In this document: positions 36,348 through 44,700 of the stretch, piece after piece | Layout of the letters: every line of letters begins with the position of its first letter | How positions within the stretch are numbered: position 1 is the stretch's first letter | Assembly (NCBI RefSeq): GCF_018613315.1 | Contig: NZ_JAGGQL010000032.1 | Span: forward strand, 124,001-188,000 | Direction of reading: 5' to 3' | DNA from: Bacillus sp. ISL-37 | GTDB lineage: Bacteria > Bacillota > Bacilli > Bacillales > Cytobacillaceae | DNA length: 64,000 nucleotides | Made by a program: the position numbers and the translations under genes | The notes under the pieces: generated by a model | What the model saw: only the letters and a program-made list of their open reading frames with translations | What the model was told of the DNA's origin: nothing | Database searches by the model: none

Positions 36348-36504
36348 ACTCCTCCCTGTTTACCGCATCAACTGCTCCTCTGCCGTAAAAATTTCTATGA
36401 TTCCCATTATATGACGAGGAGGGACAGGGTATGAAGGATTAATTTTGGAGCAAACTTCCATATGGATATAATTTACAAGTTTCTGAAACTTTTAATCGGG
36501 AAAA

Positions 36505-36533
36505 CAAAAAAGGAAGAGACTTGTGTCTCTTCC
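36505..36533 (-). terminator. Terminator after the EnvC-like gene
   Basis: GGAAGAGAC/GTCTCTTCC, 9-bp stem, 4-base loop, then TTTTTTGTTTT on the minus strand. Confidence 0.88.
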
Positions 36534-36542
36534 AGAAATATT

Positions 36543-37865
36543 TTACCAATATGCAGCTGGATTAACAGCGTTTGATTTAGATGCGTTCCAAGATCCTTTG
36601 TGAAGTTCAAAGTGCAAGTGCTGGCCATAAGATTGTCCAGTGTTGCCCATTGTGCCAATTCTTTGGCCTCTGGCAACAAATGCGCCATCGCTAACACTTC
36701 GGTTGCTCATATGTGCATAAACGGTTGTCCAAGTTTGACCGTTGATTGAGTGGGCAACAAAAATAGCATTTCCGTAGCTAGAAGAGTAGTAGGAACGAAT
36801 GACAACTCCGTCTGCTGCTGCATAAATCGGAACATTTCCTCCGCGATTGGCAATATCCACTCCGGCATGGTATGAGCCCCAACGAGCTCCAAGCCCTGAA
36901 GTAATGCGCCCACTTGCCGGCATTATAATCATGCCACCTGAGGAAGGTGCTGATACGGCTGCTGGTTCAGGATCTGGAGTTGGAGTTGAATTGCCTCCAC
37001 TGCTTTTACTAGCCGCCGCCGCCGCCGCTGCCTCAGCTTTTCTTTTTCTCTCAAGTTCTGCCTGTCTTGCTCTTTCGGCTTCACGTTCTTGCGCCAGCTT
37101 AATAGCCTGAGCCATTGCTGCTTCCTGTGCAGCCAAGACATCTGCAGCTTCTGCCAAATCAAGCTTTTCCGCATGCATTTGCTCTTCTTCATGCTTAAGA
37201 GTGCTCATAAGCTTATTCTTCTCTTTAATCTGGCTGTTCAGTTGTACTTTTAAAACCTCAAGATCTTTCTTCATGTCTTTTAAGCTGTTAAGCTTAGTTT
37301 CCACCTGTTGTTGTTTCGTTTCAAGGTCTTGCTTATCCTTTTTGTGCTGCTCAAGGATATCCTTATCGGCCTGAACGATTGTCGTTACCGCACTAACTCG
37401 GTCAACGAAGTCGCTGAAACTCTGCGCCCCAAGCAATACATCAATATAGTTTACTGTTCCTCCGTTTTCCTGGAAAGAACGGGCCTTATCTTTAAGCAAT
37501 TCATTGCGTTTTTCGATACGCTTCTTCAATTCTGCGATTTCTACTTCTAATATTTCAATCTCTTCAGTTGTCTGCGCAATTTCCTTGTTCTTTGCTTCGA
37601 TTTTCTGTTCGGCATCATTTACGGCAAAATCAAGCTTCTTGATTTGATCATTCAATACCTGCTGCTCGTTTTGAAGTTCACCGATTTTAGAATTCTTCTC
37701 ATTTATTTCCTCATTGATGCCTGAACGTTTATTTTTCAATTCATTCTTTTCTTTTTGCATTTCAGTAATGCTGTTCGCTGTTACTTGATCTACGGATAAT
37801 GGGCTTAGCAAAGAACCCAGGCTTAAAGTACTGACTATTGCTAGTGAGAGTATCTGCTTTTTCAC
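36543..37865 (-). CDS. EnvC/PcsB-like M23 peptidoglycan hydrolase (probable FtsEX partner)
   Basis: A 440-residue exported protein. Residues 1-31 are a signal peptide. Residues about 32-265 are a long two-part coiled coil, then an Ala-rich and Ser/Pro linker (about 265-310). The C-terminal LytM/M23 domain (about 325-440) has HAGVDIANRGG, TVYAHMSN and GQHLHFELH, so the zinc ligands are present and it may be catalytically active. The gene lies directly downstream of ftsE and ftsX in the same orientation. FtsEX-type complexes activate coiled-coil M23 proteins (EnvC, PcsB, CwlO), so FtsX control is the likely regulation. The gap of 118 bases to ftsX leaves co-transcription open. Confidence 0.9.
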   Translation of the reverse strand: MKKQILSLAIVSTLSLGSLLSPLSVDQVTANSITEMQKEKNELKNKRSGINEEINEKNSKIGELQNEQQVLNDQIKKLDFAVNDAEQKIEAKNKEIAQTTEEIEILEVEIAELKKRIEKRNELLKDKARSFQENGGTVNYIDVLLGAQSFSDFVDRVSAVTTIVQADKDILEQHKKDKQDLETKQQQVETKLNSLKDMKKDLEVLKVQLNSQIKEKNKLMSTLKHEEEQMHAEKLDLAEAADVLAAQEAAMAQAIKLAQEREAERARQAELERKRKAEAAAAAAASKSSGGNSTPTPDPEPAAVSAPSSGGMIIMPASGRITSGLGARWGSYHAGVDIANRGGNVPIYAAADGVVIRSYYSSSYGNAIFVAHSINGQTWTTVYAHMSNRSVSDGAFVARGQRIGTMGNTGQSYGQHLHFELHKGSWNASKSNAVNPAAYW

Positions 37866-37983
37866 TAGATCTGTTCCCCTCTCTTACTCATGATAGTTTC
37901 GTAACTTTGTCTTTCTATCTATCGTCTATTGGCTATGTAGTGTTTAGGGTGAATTTCCGGTAATATCCGGAAATTCACCTTCG

Positions 37984-38877
37984 TTACACCTTTAAGAATT
38001 TTCGGACGGACATGAGACTTCCCCAGATTCCAATAGCAGCTCCCATAATGATCAGGATTGCTGATAATTGGTATACAAACGGATTAAATTCAAGCAATTT
38101 TATAAAGTGGTCTTTCAGTTTATCGTTTAAATAATCATAAGCATAATAATAGGCTGCGGATACGACTGCAATTGGCACAATCGCTCCCAGGATTCCTAAC
38201 CAGAGACCTTCAAGGAAGAACGGCCATCTGATGAAACCGTTCGTAGCGCCCACCAGTCTCATAATTTCAATCTCTCGTTTACGTGCCATTATTGTAATTT
38301 TAATAGTGTTGGAGATTAAGAACATGGCTGTAAAAAGAAGTCCGACAATTAAAATGAGTCCAACATTGCGGCTTACTTTTATAAAACTGAATAGTTTTTC
38401 CACCTTGCCTTGCCCATACTTTACAGTAGAGACATAATTGAATTTCTCAATTTGCTTGGCAACTCTCATTGTATCAGTAGGATTTTTCGTCTTTACGACG
38501 AAGACATCATTTAAAGGATTGTCTTGTTCAAATAACTGAAAGGCTTCCCCTTCATCTCCCAGGCTTTTTATCAAGCTTTCAAGTTCTTGTTCCTTGGAAG
38601 AATAGGTCACATTTTTGATTCCGGAAACCTGGTTGATTTGCTGCTCCAAGACCTCTTTATCTTTGTCATTCGCTGCTACATCCACATGGACTCGGATTTC
38701 TACATCTTCCTCAATCGTGGTTGCGACTTTATTTAAATTCATCATAATGACGAAAAAGATACCGACCAAAAGCAAGGTTACTGTAACGGCACTTACGGAT
38801 GCAAACGTCATCCAGCCGTTCCGCCCTAGACTCTTAAAACTTTCTCGGACATGGCGGCGAAAAGTTCTAGCTTTCAT
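37984..38877 (-). CDS. ftsX: Cell-division ABC transporter membrane protein FtsX
   Basis: A 297-residue protein with a short cytoplasmic N-terminus (RRHVRESFKSLGRNGWMTFA), one helix, an extracellular domain (about 45-165) and three C-terminal helices, the FtsX topology. The ATG at 38877 is preceded by AAAGGTGA and overlaps the ftsE end by 11 bases, so the two are coupled; a GTG four codons upstream is a weaker alternative. With FtsE it transmits ATP hydrolysis to a peptidoglycan hydrolase outside the cell. Confidence 0.93.
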   Translation of the reverse strand: MKARTFRRHVRESFKSLGRNGWMTFASVSAVTVTLLLVGIFFVIMMNLNKVATTIEEDVEIRVHVDVAANDKDKEVLEQQINQVSGIKNVTYSSKEQELESLIKSLGDEGEAFQLFEQDNPLNDVFVVKTKNPTDTMRVAKQIEKFNYVSTVKYGQGKVEKLFSFIKVSRNVGLILIVGLLFTAMFLISNTIKITIMARKREIEIMRLVGATNGFIRWPFFLEGLWLGILGAIVPIAVVSAAYYYAYDYLNDKLKDHFIKLLEFNPFVYQLSAILIIMGAAIGIWGSLMSVRKFLKV

Positions 38878-39553
38878 ATCCGTATTCACCTTTCATTTCG
38901 TCACGTGCAATCCTGCCATTTTCAATCGCGATTACGCGATGGGTGATTGTGTTGACGATTTCTTTATTGTGGGTAGCCATGACGATCGTGGTTCCCCTTA
39001 GGTTAATTTCCTCGAAAATGTTCATGATTTCCCATGATGTATCAGGGTCAAGGTTTCCTGTCGGCTCATCAGCGATCACCACTTTTGGTGCGTTCACAAT
39101 TGAACGAGCGATGGCAACACGCTGCTGCTCCCCGCCTGAAAGCTCAGTAGGAAGCGCTCTTGCTTTGTGCTTAAGTCCTACAAGTTCCAAAGTTTCCATC
39201 ACGCGCTTTTTGATATATTGAGGCTGTTCTTCGATGACTTCCATCGCAAAAGCGACATTTTCATAGACTGAAAGAGTATTCAGCAATTTGAAGTCCTGGA
39301 ACACGACGCCAATATTCCGGCGCAGCAATGGTACTTTGCTGTCCTTCAGCTTTGCTAGATTGACACCATTTATAATGATGGAACCTTTAGAAGGCTTAAC
39401 TTCACGGTACATCATCTTTATAAAAGTAGATTTTCCAGCACCGCTGGGCCCTACTACGTATAAAAATTCACCTGCATCTATATGAACATTGATCCCATTA
39501 GCGGCAGTTATGCCGTTTCGGTATGTTTTGTAAACATCCTGCATATCTATCAT
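38867..39553 (-). CDS. ftsE: Cell-division ATP-binding protein FtsE
   Basis: A 228-residue ABC ATPase. Walker A is GPSGAGKST (about 36-44), the signature LSGGEQQR (about 138-145) and Walker B VVIADEPTGNLDP (about 159-171). It pairs with FtsX. It starts after an extended -10 promoter at 39619-39627 and is first in the ftsEX unit. Confidence 0.95.
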   Translation of the reverse strand: MIDMQDVYKTYRNGITAANGINVHIDAGEFLYVVGPSGAGKSTFIKMMYREVKPSKGSIIINGVNLAKLKDSKVPLLRRNIGVVFQDFKLLNTLSVYENVAFAMEVIEEQPQYIKKRVMETLELVGLKHKARALPTELSGGEQQRVAIARSIVNAPKVVIADEPTGNLDPDTSWEIMNIFEEINLRGTTIVMATHNKEIVNTITHRVIAIENGRIARDEMKGEYGYES

Positions 39554-39618
39554 TTTTGTATCACCTTAGATAGTTAGTCTTATCACGCGGCTAAACTTCG
39601 ACAATTTGTAACAAACCT

Positions 39619-39627
39619 ATTATAGCA
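39619..39627 (-). promoter_or_regulatory. Extended -10 promoter upstream of ftsE
   Basis: On the minus strand TGC followed by TATAAT lies about 65 bases before the ftsE start. No good -35 is seen, which an extended -10 can tolerate. Confidence 0.55.
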
Positions 39628-39699
39628 TCTCCCTCTATCAAAAAAACCCTTTTAAATATTACAGTTTCTTTTCAAATCTCGTTTAAACTACCAATATAT

Positions 39700-39711
39700 A
39701 CCTGTACAGGT
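39700..39711. promoter_or_regulatory. Perfect palindrome ACCTGTACAGGT in the ftsE upstream region
   Basis: A 12-bp perfect palindrome with near-symmetric flanks, about 75 bp upstream of the ftsE -10 box. It may bind a dimeric regulator; the regulator is not identified. The rest of 39554-39940 shows no gene. Confidence 0.35.
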
Positions 39712-39944
39712 TATCATAACTAATTTCCCAGTTGCTCAACCTAGCAATTTACCTAGTAAAATACTGACATCATCGCATATCTGTTTTCATAGAATTTTTA
39801 GTTTAATTACAGTAGCGTAACAAGACTTTCTCATAACTTGTATGTACAAATTGTGAAGCTTGCTGAATTGCTAAATAATTTGGCGATTTCTCAGAAATGC
39901 ATAAAGACAGCATTTCAACCATTAATGTATTGGAAAAAATGGCA

Positions 39945-39980
39945 CAAAAAAAAAACGTCCCGACGATTTCAGGACGTTTT
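39945..39980 (-). terminator. Terminator after cccB
   Basis: AAACGTCC/GGACGTTT stem followed on the minus strand by ten T. Confidence 0.88.
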
Positions 39981-39990
39981 CATATAACTC

Positions 39991-40305
39991 TTATTTTTTG
40001 TTTGCCAGCCATTCAGCTACTGCAGAAGCGTCTTCACCTTCAAGTAGTTTTGGAGGCATTGAGCCCTGACCGTTTGCAATAACACTTTCAATTTCTTCCT
40101 GTGATAAACGTGAGCCTACATCGCTTAGTTTAGGTCCTACGCCGCCTTCCAGGTTGCCGCCATGGCAGCTAGAGCATTTTTGATTATAAAGCTTTTCTGG
40201 ATCCGCACCAGCTGTGTCTCCGCCGCCAGCTTCATCGCCGCCGCCACCGCAAGCTGCCAGTGCCAAGGAGGTTCCCATTAATAGAGCCAATAATTTCTTC
40301 TTCAA
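39991..40305 (-). CDS. cccB: Cytochrome c551, lipoprotein (CccB-type)
   Basis: A 104-residue lipid-anchored cytochrome c. The signal peptide ends in the lipobox LAAC (Cys about residue 19), then a Gly-rich linker. The haem site CSSCH is at about residues 43-47 and the axial methionine lies in GSMPP. It carries electrons on the outer membrane face in aerobic respiration. Its location between ftsE and yvjA matches B. subtilis. Confidence 0.93.
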   Translation of the reverse strand: MKKKLLALLMGTSLALAACGGGGDEAGGGDTAGADPEKLYNQKCSSCHGGNLEGGVGPKLSDVGSRLSQEEIESVIANGQGSMPPKLLEGEDASAVAEWLANKK

Positions 40306-40355
40306 CTTAACTCCCCCTAAGAAAATTTTACATACACGACTATTTTATACCAATA

Positions 40356-41219
40356 CTAAGCCCTTTTAAAACCCTCGCCCAACACCTCTGAAGCATCCAT
40401 TACGATGACAAATGCAGCAGGGTCAATGGATTGGACCAATTGTTTCAATTTTGTGAACTCCGTCTGGTCCACGACACACATGATAATTGGCCGTTCCTGA
40501 TCCGTATAGCCGCCGTATGCAGATAGTTTTGTCACACCACGGTCAATTTTATTCAAAATCGCTTCACGAACTTCATCCTGGCGGTTTGTAATGACCATCG
40601 CCATCTTCGAGCGCCCGATGCCAACCTGCACCAAGTCAATCGTTTTACTAGTAACATAAAGCCCAATCAAAGCATAAAGACCACGTTCAATATCAAATAC
40701 AATCGCTGCAGATAATACAATCAGTCCGTCAATCAGCGCCACGCAGGTACCTAGCGATAGCCCCGTGTACTTGTGGATGATCTGTGCCGCCAAATCCGTA
40801 CCGCCAGTTGACGCATTTCCTCTAAATACAATACCTAGGCCCAGGCCGACACCAATACCTCCGAACAATGATCCAAGCAAAGGATCTAGAGTCCACGGCT
40901 TCACGTCATTTGTCAGGAACACGACAAATGGTAGGAAAATGGTTCCTGCAAGAGTTTTATACCCATATTGACGCCCAAGTAAAACAACCCCTGCTATAAA
41001 CAACGGTATATTAAATGCCCACTGCACGTATGCCGGCTCCCAGCCAAGCGTCGCATCTATAATCGTACTGATCCCGCTGACCCCGCCGGAAGCAACCCGG
41101 TTCGGTAGCAAAAACACATTGAACGAGATTGCCACAATTGCTGATCCAATGAGCACATATACATATTCAAAAAGCTTTTCTAAAGTTGGATTTAATGTAT
41201 GATTACGCCTTTTCTTCAA
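40356..41219 (-). CDS. yvjA: YitT-family membrane protein (YvjA)
   Basis: A 287-residue protein with about six helices in the first 200 residues and a C-terminal cytoplasmic DUF2179 domain. TTG at 41219 is chosen because AAAGGGG lies eight bases upstream; the frame extends 15 codons further to 41264 without a ribosome site. Motifs include LLPNRVASGGVSGISTI and GNASTGGTD. Function unknown. Confidence 0.85.
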   Translation of the reverse strand: MKKRRNHTLNPTLEKLFEYVYVLIGSAIVAISFNVFLLPNRVASGGVSGISTIIDATLGWEPAYVQWAFNIPLFIAGVVLLGRQYGYKTLAGTIFLPFVVFLTNDVKPWTLDPLLGSLFGGIGVGLGLGIVFRGNASTGGTDLAAQIIHKYTGLSLGTCVALIDGLIVLSAAIVFDIERGLYALIGLYVTSKTIDLVQVGIGRSKMAMVITNRQDEVREAILNKIDRGVTKLSAYGGYTDQERPIIMCVVDQTEFTKLKQLVQSIDPAAFVIVMDASEVLGEGFKRA

Positions 41220-41474
41220 AGTTCTATCCCCTTTTTCCTTTAATGCCGTCAGTGAGTATAGCACGTGTCGAATTTTCTGTAAACGCTAATAGTGCGCCGT
41301 GTTAAAGGGCAAAAGTTGTAGTCCTGTATTTTTTTTGATTGTCGGTACTTAAAAAGAAACTTACCCAATTCAAACTCTGGTTATTATCAACTGGATGTTT
41401 TCGATGAGCCTATATTATAGAAACAATTAGTCCCACTTTTTTTGCAAGCAATATTTTACCCTGACTCATTTAGT

Positions 41475-41551
41475 TTGTGAAATTATGAACAATTTTTGAC
41501 GTTTCATTAAATACCCTTACCCCTACTCGTACTTTGTGATATATTTCACGT
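41475..41551 (+). promoter_or_regulatory. Two Rex-like (or Fnr-like) operator sites
   Basis: Site A (41475-41492) reads TTGTGAAATTATGAACAA and site B (41534-41551) reads TTGTGATATATTTCACGT. Both resemble the Rex consensus TTGTGAAN4TTCACAA; TGTGA-N6-TCAC also fits an Fnr/Crp site. Their centres are 59 bp apart. They lie about 210-280 bp upstream of the NAD(P)H-dependent disulfide-reductase fusion gene. Redox control by Rex is an inference. The remainder of 41265-41756 contains one possible 13-codon leader. Confidence 0.5.
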
Positions 41552-41568
41552 ATAAGGAGGCGGTCATA

Positions 41569-41610
41569 TTGATTAGTCTTTCCTGTAGAAAAGAAAAATA
41601 CATTTTTTAA
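41569..41610 (+). CDS. Possible 13-residue leader peptide
   Basis: AAGGAGG at 41554-41560 precedes a TTG-initiated 13-codon frame (MISLSCRKEKYIF) ending at 41610. The ribosome site is strong and isolated, directly after operator B. It could be a leader peptide for the downstream gene, 147 bases away, or chance. Confidence 0.3.
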   Translation: MISLSCRKEKYIF

Positions 41611-41756
41611 AACTTATCGCTTGCTCACCATTACACAATATCCGAGTCCAGCATCTGGCCAGACTGTTGATTACGGCTTGTAATGAAAAAGCGAATTAGT
41701 AATTAACCAAAAACAAATCGAAACTATATAAATTTTTCTGAAAGAGGGTAATTAAT

Positions 41757-44339
41757 TTGGCTAAAAAAGTTGTGATCGTAGGTGGAGTTGCTGGCGGAGC
41801 TACAACCGCCGCCCGTTTAAGAAGATTGGATGAACAAACAGAAATCGTGATGATCGAACGCGGTGAATATATTTCTTTTGCAAACTGTGGACTTCCTTAT
41901 TATATTGGCGGTGCAATACAGGAGCGCGACGCATTGCTTGTTCAGACAGTTGAAGGCATGTCCAAGAAATTCAACATGGACATCCGCAACCTGAGCGAAG
42001 TGACACGCATCGACCGCGAGCGCAAAGTGGTTGAGATCAAGAACCTGAAAACTAGTGAAACTTATGAGGAAAGTTATGATGTGCTTGTTTTATCACCGGG
42101 AGCTAGTCCAATTAAGCCTCCAATCCCAGGCATTAATGAAGCTGAAGCATTGTTCACGCTTCGCAACATCCCTGACACTGATAAAATCAAGTCATATGTT
42201 GATGAACAGCAGCCTAAGAAAGCGACTGTTATCGGCGGCGGCTTCATCGGTGTGGAAATGGCTGAAAACCTTTGGGAACGCGGTGTTGAAGTAACACTCG
42301 TCGAAATGGCTGACCAGATCATGGCACCGATCGACTTTGAAATGGCTTCTATTTTACATCAGCATCTTCGTGAAAGGGGCGTGGATCTTGTCCTTGAAGA
42401 TGGTGTTAAATCTTTTGAGAAGAACGGTAAGCTGATCAACCTGAACAGCGGCAAGCAAATTGATACTGATTTGGTAATCCTTGCGATTGGTGTAGCGCCT
42501 GAGAACAAGCTGGCGAAGGAAGCTGGGTTGGAGCTGGGCTTGCGCGGTGCGATCCGTGTCAACGAGCGCCTTCAGACGGCTGACGATAGCATCTACGCAA
42601 TCGGCGACGCGATTGAAGTGAAAGACTATATCAACGGACAGGCGACTCACATTCCGCTTGCATGGCCGGCTAACCGCCAGGGTCGAATCGTTGCTGACCA
42701 TATCAACGGCATCGATTCCAAGTACCAGGGGACGCTTGGCACATCCATCGCGAAGGTGTTAGACATGACCGTTGCGGCAACAGGTAACAACGAGAAGACG
42801 TTGAAGCGACTTGGCATCTCTTACGATGTTGTGCACGTTCACCCAAGCTCTCACGCAGGATACTATCCTGGTGCATTCCCAATCGCGCTAAAATTGATCT
42901 TTGACCGCGAAACAGGCAAAATCTTCGGTGCACAGGCTGTATCGTATGATGGTGCAGACAAGCGTATCGATGTTTTGGCTACAGCAATCAAGGGCGGCAT
43001 GACAATTTTTGACTTGCCAGATCTTGAACTGGCGTATGCACCACCATACTCTTCTGCAAAAGACCCAGTCAACATGGCTGGCTACGCAGCGAAAAATATC
43101 GCAGAAGGACTTGTTGAGACTGTTCAATGGCATGAAATCAACGACATCCTTGCTGACGGCGGCTACTTGATCGACGTCCGCGAGCCAATTGAGCGCGACA
43201 TGGGTATGATTGAGGGTTCTGTGAATATTCCGCTTGGCGAGCTTCGCGACCGTCTTGGCGAAATCCCGACGAAAGAAGTGTACGTTTACTGCCAGGTCGG
43301 CCTTCGCGGCTACCTTGCTACACGTATCCTGATGCAGGCTGGATTCAAGGTGAAGAACCTTGACGGCGGATACAAGACTTACTCTTGCGTGTATGAACCA
43401 GATGCAAGCGAAAACTGTGGTACACCAATCAGCGATAATGGCGTGGCTCAGCATAATGCTGCGATGGGCGAAATCTCTGCAGGTGCGGCTCAGTCTAGTG
43501 TTGGGTTGGCGGTTGAGGCTGCTCCTGTTACTCAGGCAACTGCTGCTCCTGCCACTCCTGTTGCACCGCCTACTGTGAAAACGACCCTTGACGCTTGCGG
43601 CCTATCTTGCCCTGGTCCGATTATGAAGGTGTATAAGACAATTGGCGATATGCAGGACGGCGAGGTGATGGAAGTACATGCAACAGACCCGGGCTTCGCA
43701 AAGGACATTAAAGCGTGGTGTGAGAACACTGGCAACAAACTGATCAGCAACAAATTTGAAGATAAAAAGTTCAAGGCTCAGATCATGAAGGGCAACGTAG
43801 TAGTGCCTATGAATACGATGGCAGCTCCTGCGGAGATTCCTACTGGCGTACCAACAGCTGCTCCGGCTAAAAATGGCGCGACGATGGTCGTGTTCAGCGG
43901 CGACCTTGACAAGGCAATCGCCACCTTTATCATCGCTTCCGGTGCTGCGGCGATGGGTAAAGAAGTAACCTTGTTCTTCACCTTCTGGGGACTGAACATC
44001 CTGAAGCGCAACGACGCACCGGCAACCGAGAAAGACATGATGGCGAAGATGTTCAGCATGATGATGCCGAAGGGCGCAAACGACCTGCCCTTGTCCAAGA
44101 TGAACATGGGCGGCATGGGCTCCAAGATGATCAAGACAGTCATGGCCAACAAAAACGTCGACAGCCTTGAAACTTTGATGAAAAACGCCATGGATGCCGG
44201 CGTGAAGCTAGTAGCCTGCGGCATGAGCATGGACATCATGGGCATTGCAAAAGAAGAACTCATCGACGGAGTCGAAATCGGCGGCGTAGCAGCCTACCTC
44301 GGCGACGCAGAGGATTCTGGATTGAATTTGTTTATCTAA
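41757..44339 (+). CDS. Four-domain sulfur-relay protein: CoA-disulfide reductase, rhodanese, TusA, DsrE-like
   Basis: An 860-residue fusion. TTG start at 41757 with AAAGAGGG upstream. Residues 1-445 are a flavin-dependent pyridine nucleotide-disulfide reductase: GGVAGGATTAA FAD motif and the redox cysteine C44 in FANCGLPYY, as in CoA-disulfide or persulfide reductases. Residues about 455-555 are a rhodanese with C512 in YCQVGLRG. After an Ala/Pro/Thr linker, residues about 608-680 are a TusA domain with C614 and C618 in CGLSCPGP. Residues about 705-860 are a DsrE/peroxiredoxin-like domain with Met-rich loops. Together it probably moves sulfane sulfur and reduces CoA-persulfide. Rex-like sites upstream suggest NADH-linked control. 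Confidence 0.9.
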   Translation: MAKKVVIVGGVAGGATTAARLRRLDEQTEIVMIERGEYISFANCGLPYYIGGAIQERDALLVQTVEGMSKKFNMDIRNLSEVTRIDRERKVVEIKNLKTSETYEESYDVLVLSPGASPIKPPIPGINEAEALFTLRNIPDTDKIKSYVDEQQPKKATVIGGGFIGVEMAENLWERGVEVTLVEMADQIMAPIDFEMASILHQHLRERGVDLVLEDGVKSFEKNGKLINLNSGKQIDTDLVILAIGVAPENKLAKEAGLELGLRGAIRVNERLQTADDSIYAIGDAIEVKDYINGQATHIPLAWPANRQGRIVADHINGIDSKYQGTLGTSIAKVLDMTVAATGNNEKTLKRLGISYDVVHVHPSSHAGYYPGAFPIALKLIFDRETGKIFGAQAVSYDGADKRIDVLATAIKGGMTIFDLPDLELAYAPPYSSAKDPVNMAGYAAKNIAEGLVETVQWHEINDILADGGYLIDVREPIERDMGMIEGSVNIPLGELRDRLGEIPTKEVYVYCQVGLRGYLATRILMQAGFKVKNLDGGYKTYSCVYEPDASENCGTPISDNGVAQHNAAMGEISAGAAQSSVGLAVEAAPVTQATAAPATPVAPPTVKTTLDACGLSCPGPIMKVYKTIGDMQDGEVMEVHATDPGFAKDIKAWCENTGNKLISNKFEDKKFKAQIMKGNVVVPMNTMAAPAEIPTGVPTAAPAKNGATMVVFSGDLDKAIATFIIASGAAAMGKEVTLFFTFWGLNILKRNDAPATEKDMMAKMFSMMMPKGANDLPLSKMNMGGMGSKMIKTVMANKNVDSLETLMKNAMDAGVKLVACGMSMDIMGIAKEELIDGVEIGGVAAYLGDAEDSGLNLFI

Positions 44340-44351
44340 TATAAGTTTGGA

Positions 44352-44382
44352 GAGCGGCTTTCCTGGGGAGGCCGCTTTTTTA
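44352..44382 (+). terminator. Terminator after the sulfur-relay gene
   Basis: AGCGGC/GCCGCT stem with T5 directly after it. Confidence 0.8.
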
Positions 44383-44473
44383 TGTAGACAGGATGTTTCT
44401 GGGCGTGTGGGGTTGCTAAAAAAAGGTAATTGGCCTTTGGGGTGTGTTGATTTTTACCTGTTATATGGAAAAA

Positions 44474-44590
44474 GTAGTGATTAAGGGGAAAATCGTAGTG
44501 ATGATTGTAATTTTCGTAGTGTTTGGTGACATTTTCGTAGTGATTGTTCCATTTTTCGTAGTGATTGTCACTCATTTCGTAGTGATGGTG
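44474..44590. repeat. Six-unit 21-bp array (core CGTAGTGATT, inverse of the 34633 array)
   Basis: Cores GTAGTGATT start at 44474, 44495, 44516, 44537, 44558 and 44579, all exactly 21 bp apart. The core is the reverse complement of the AATCACTACG core at 34633-34840, so the same repeat family occurs twice in opposite orientation 10 kb apart. The minus strand reads as NHYEN-type heptads without a ribosome site. It lies between two plus-strand genes, after a terminator. Confidence 0.85.
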
Positions 44591-44700
44591 TAAGGGACCT
44601 TTAAAAAACTGACACCCACGATGGTATTAGGCAGGATTTTAACCTGGTTACAGCGAATTCTTTTACCGTAATTAAATAGAACGAGAGGACTGAGCCTATT

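Noticed and set aside
44336-44575. Minus-strand frame with NHYEN heptads
   Set aside because: Another by-product of a 21-bp array; no ribosome site, and antisense to the end of a real gene.
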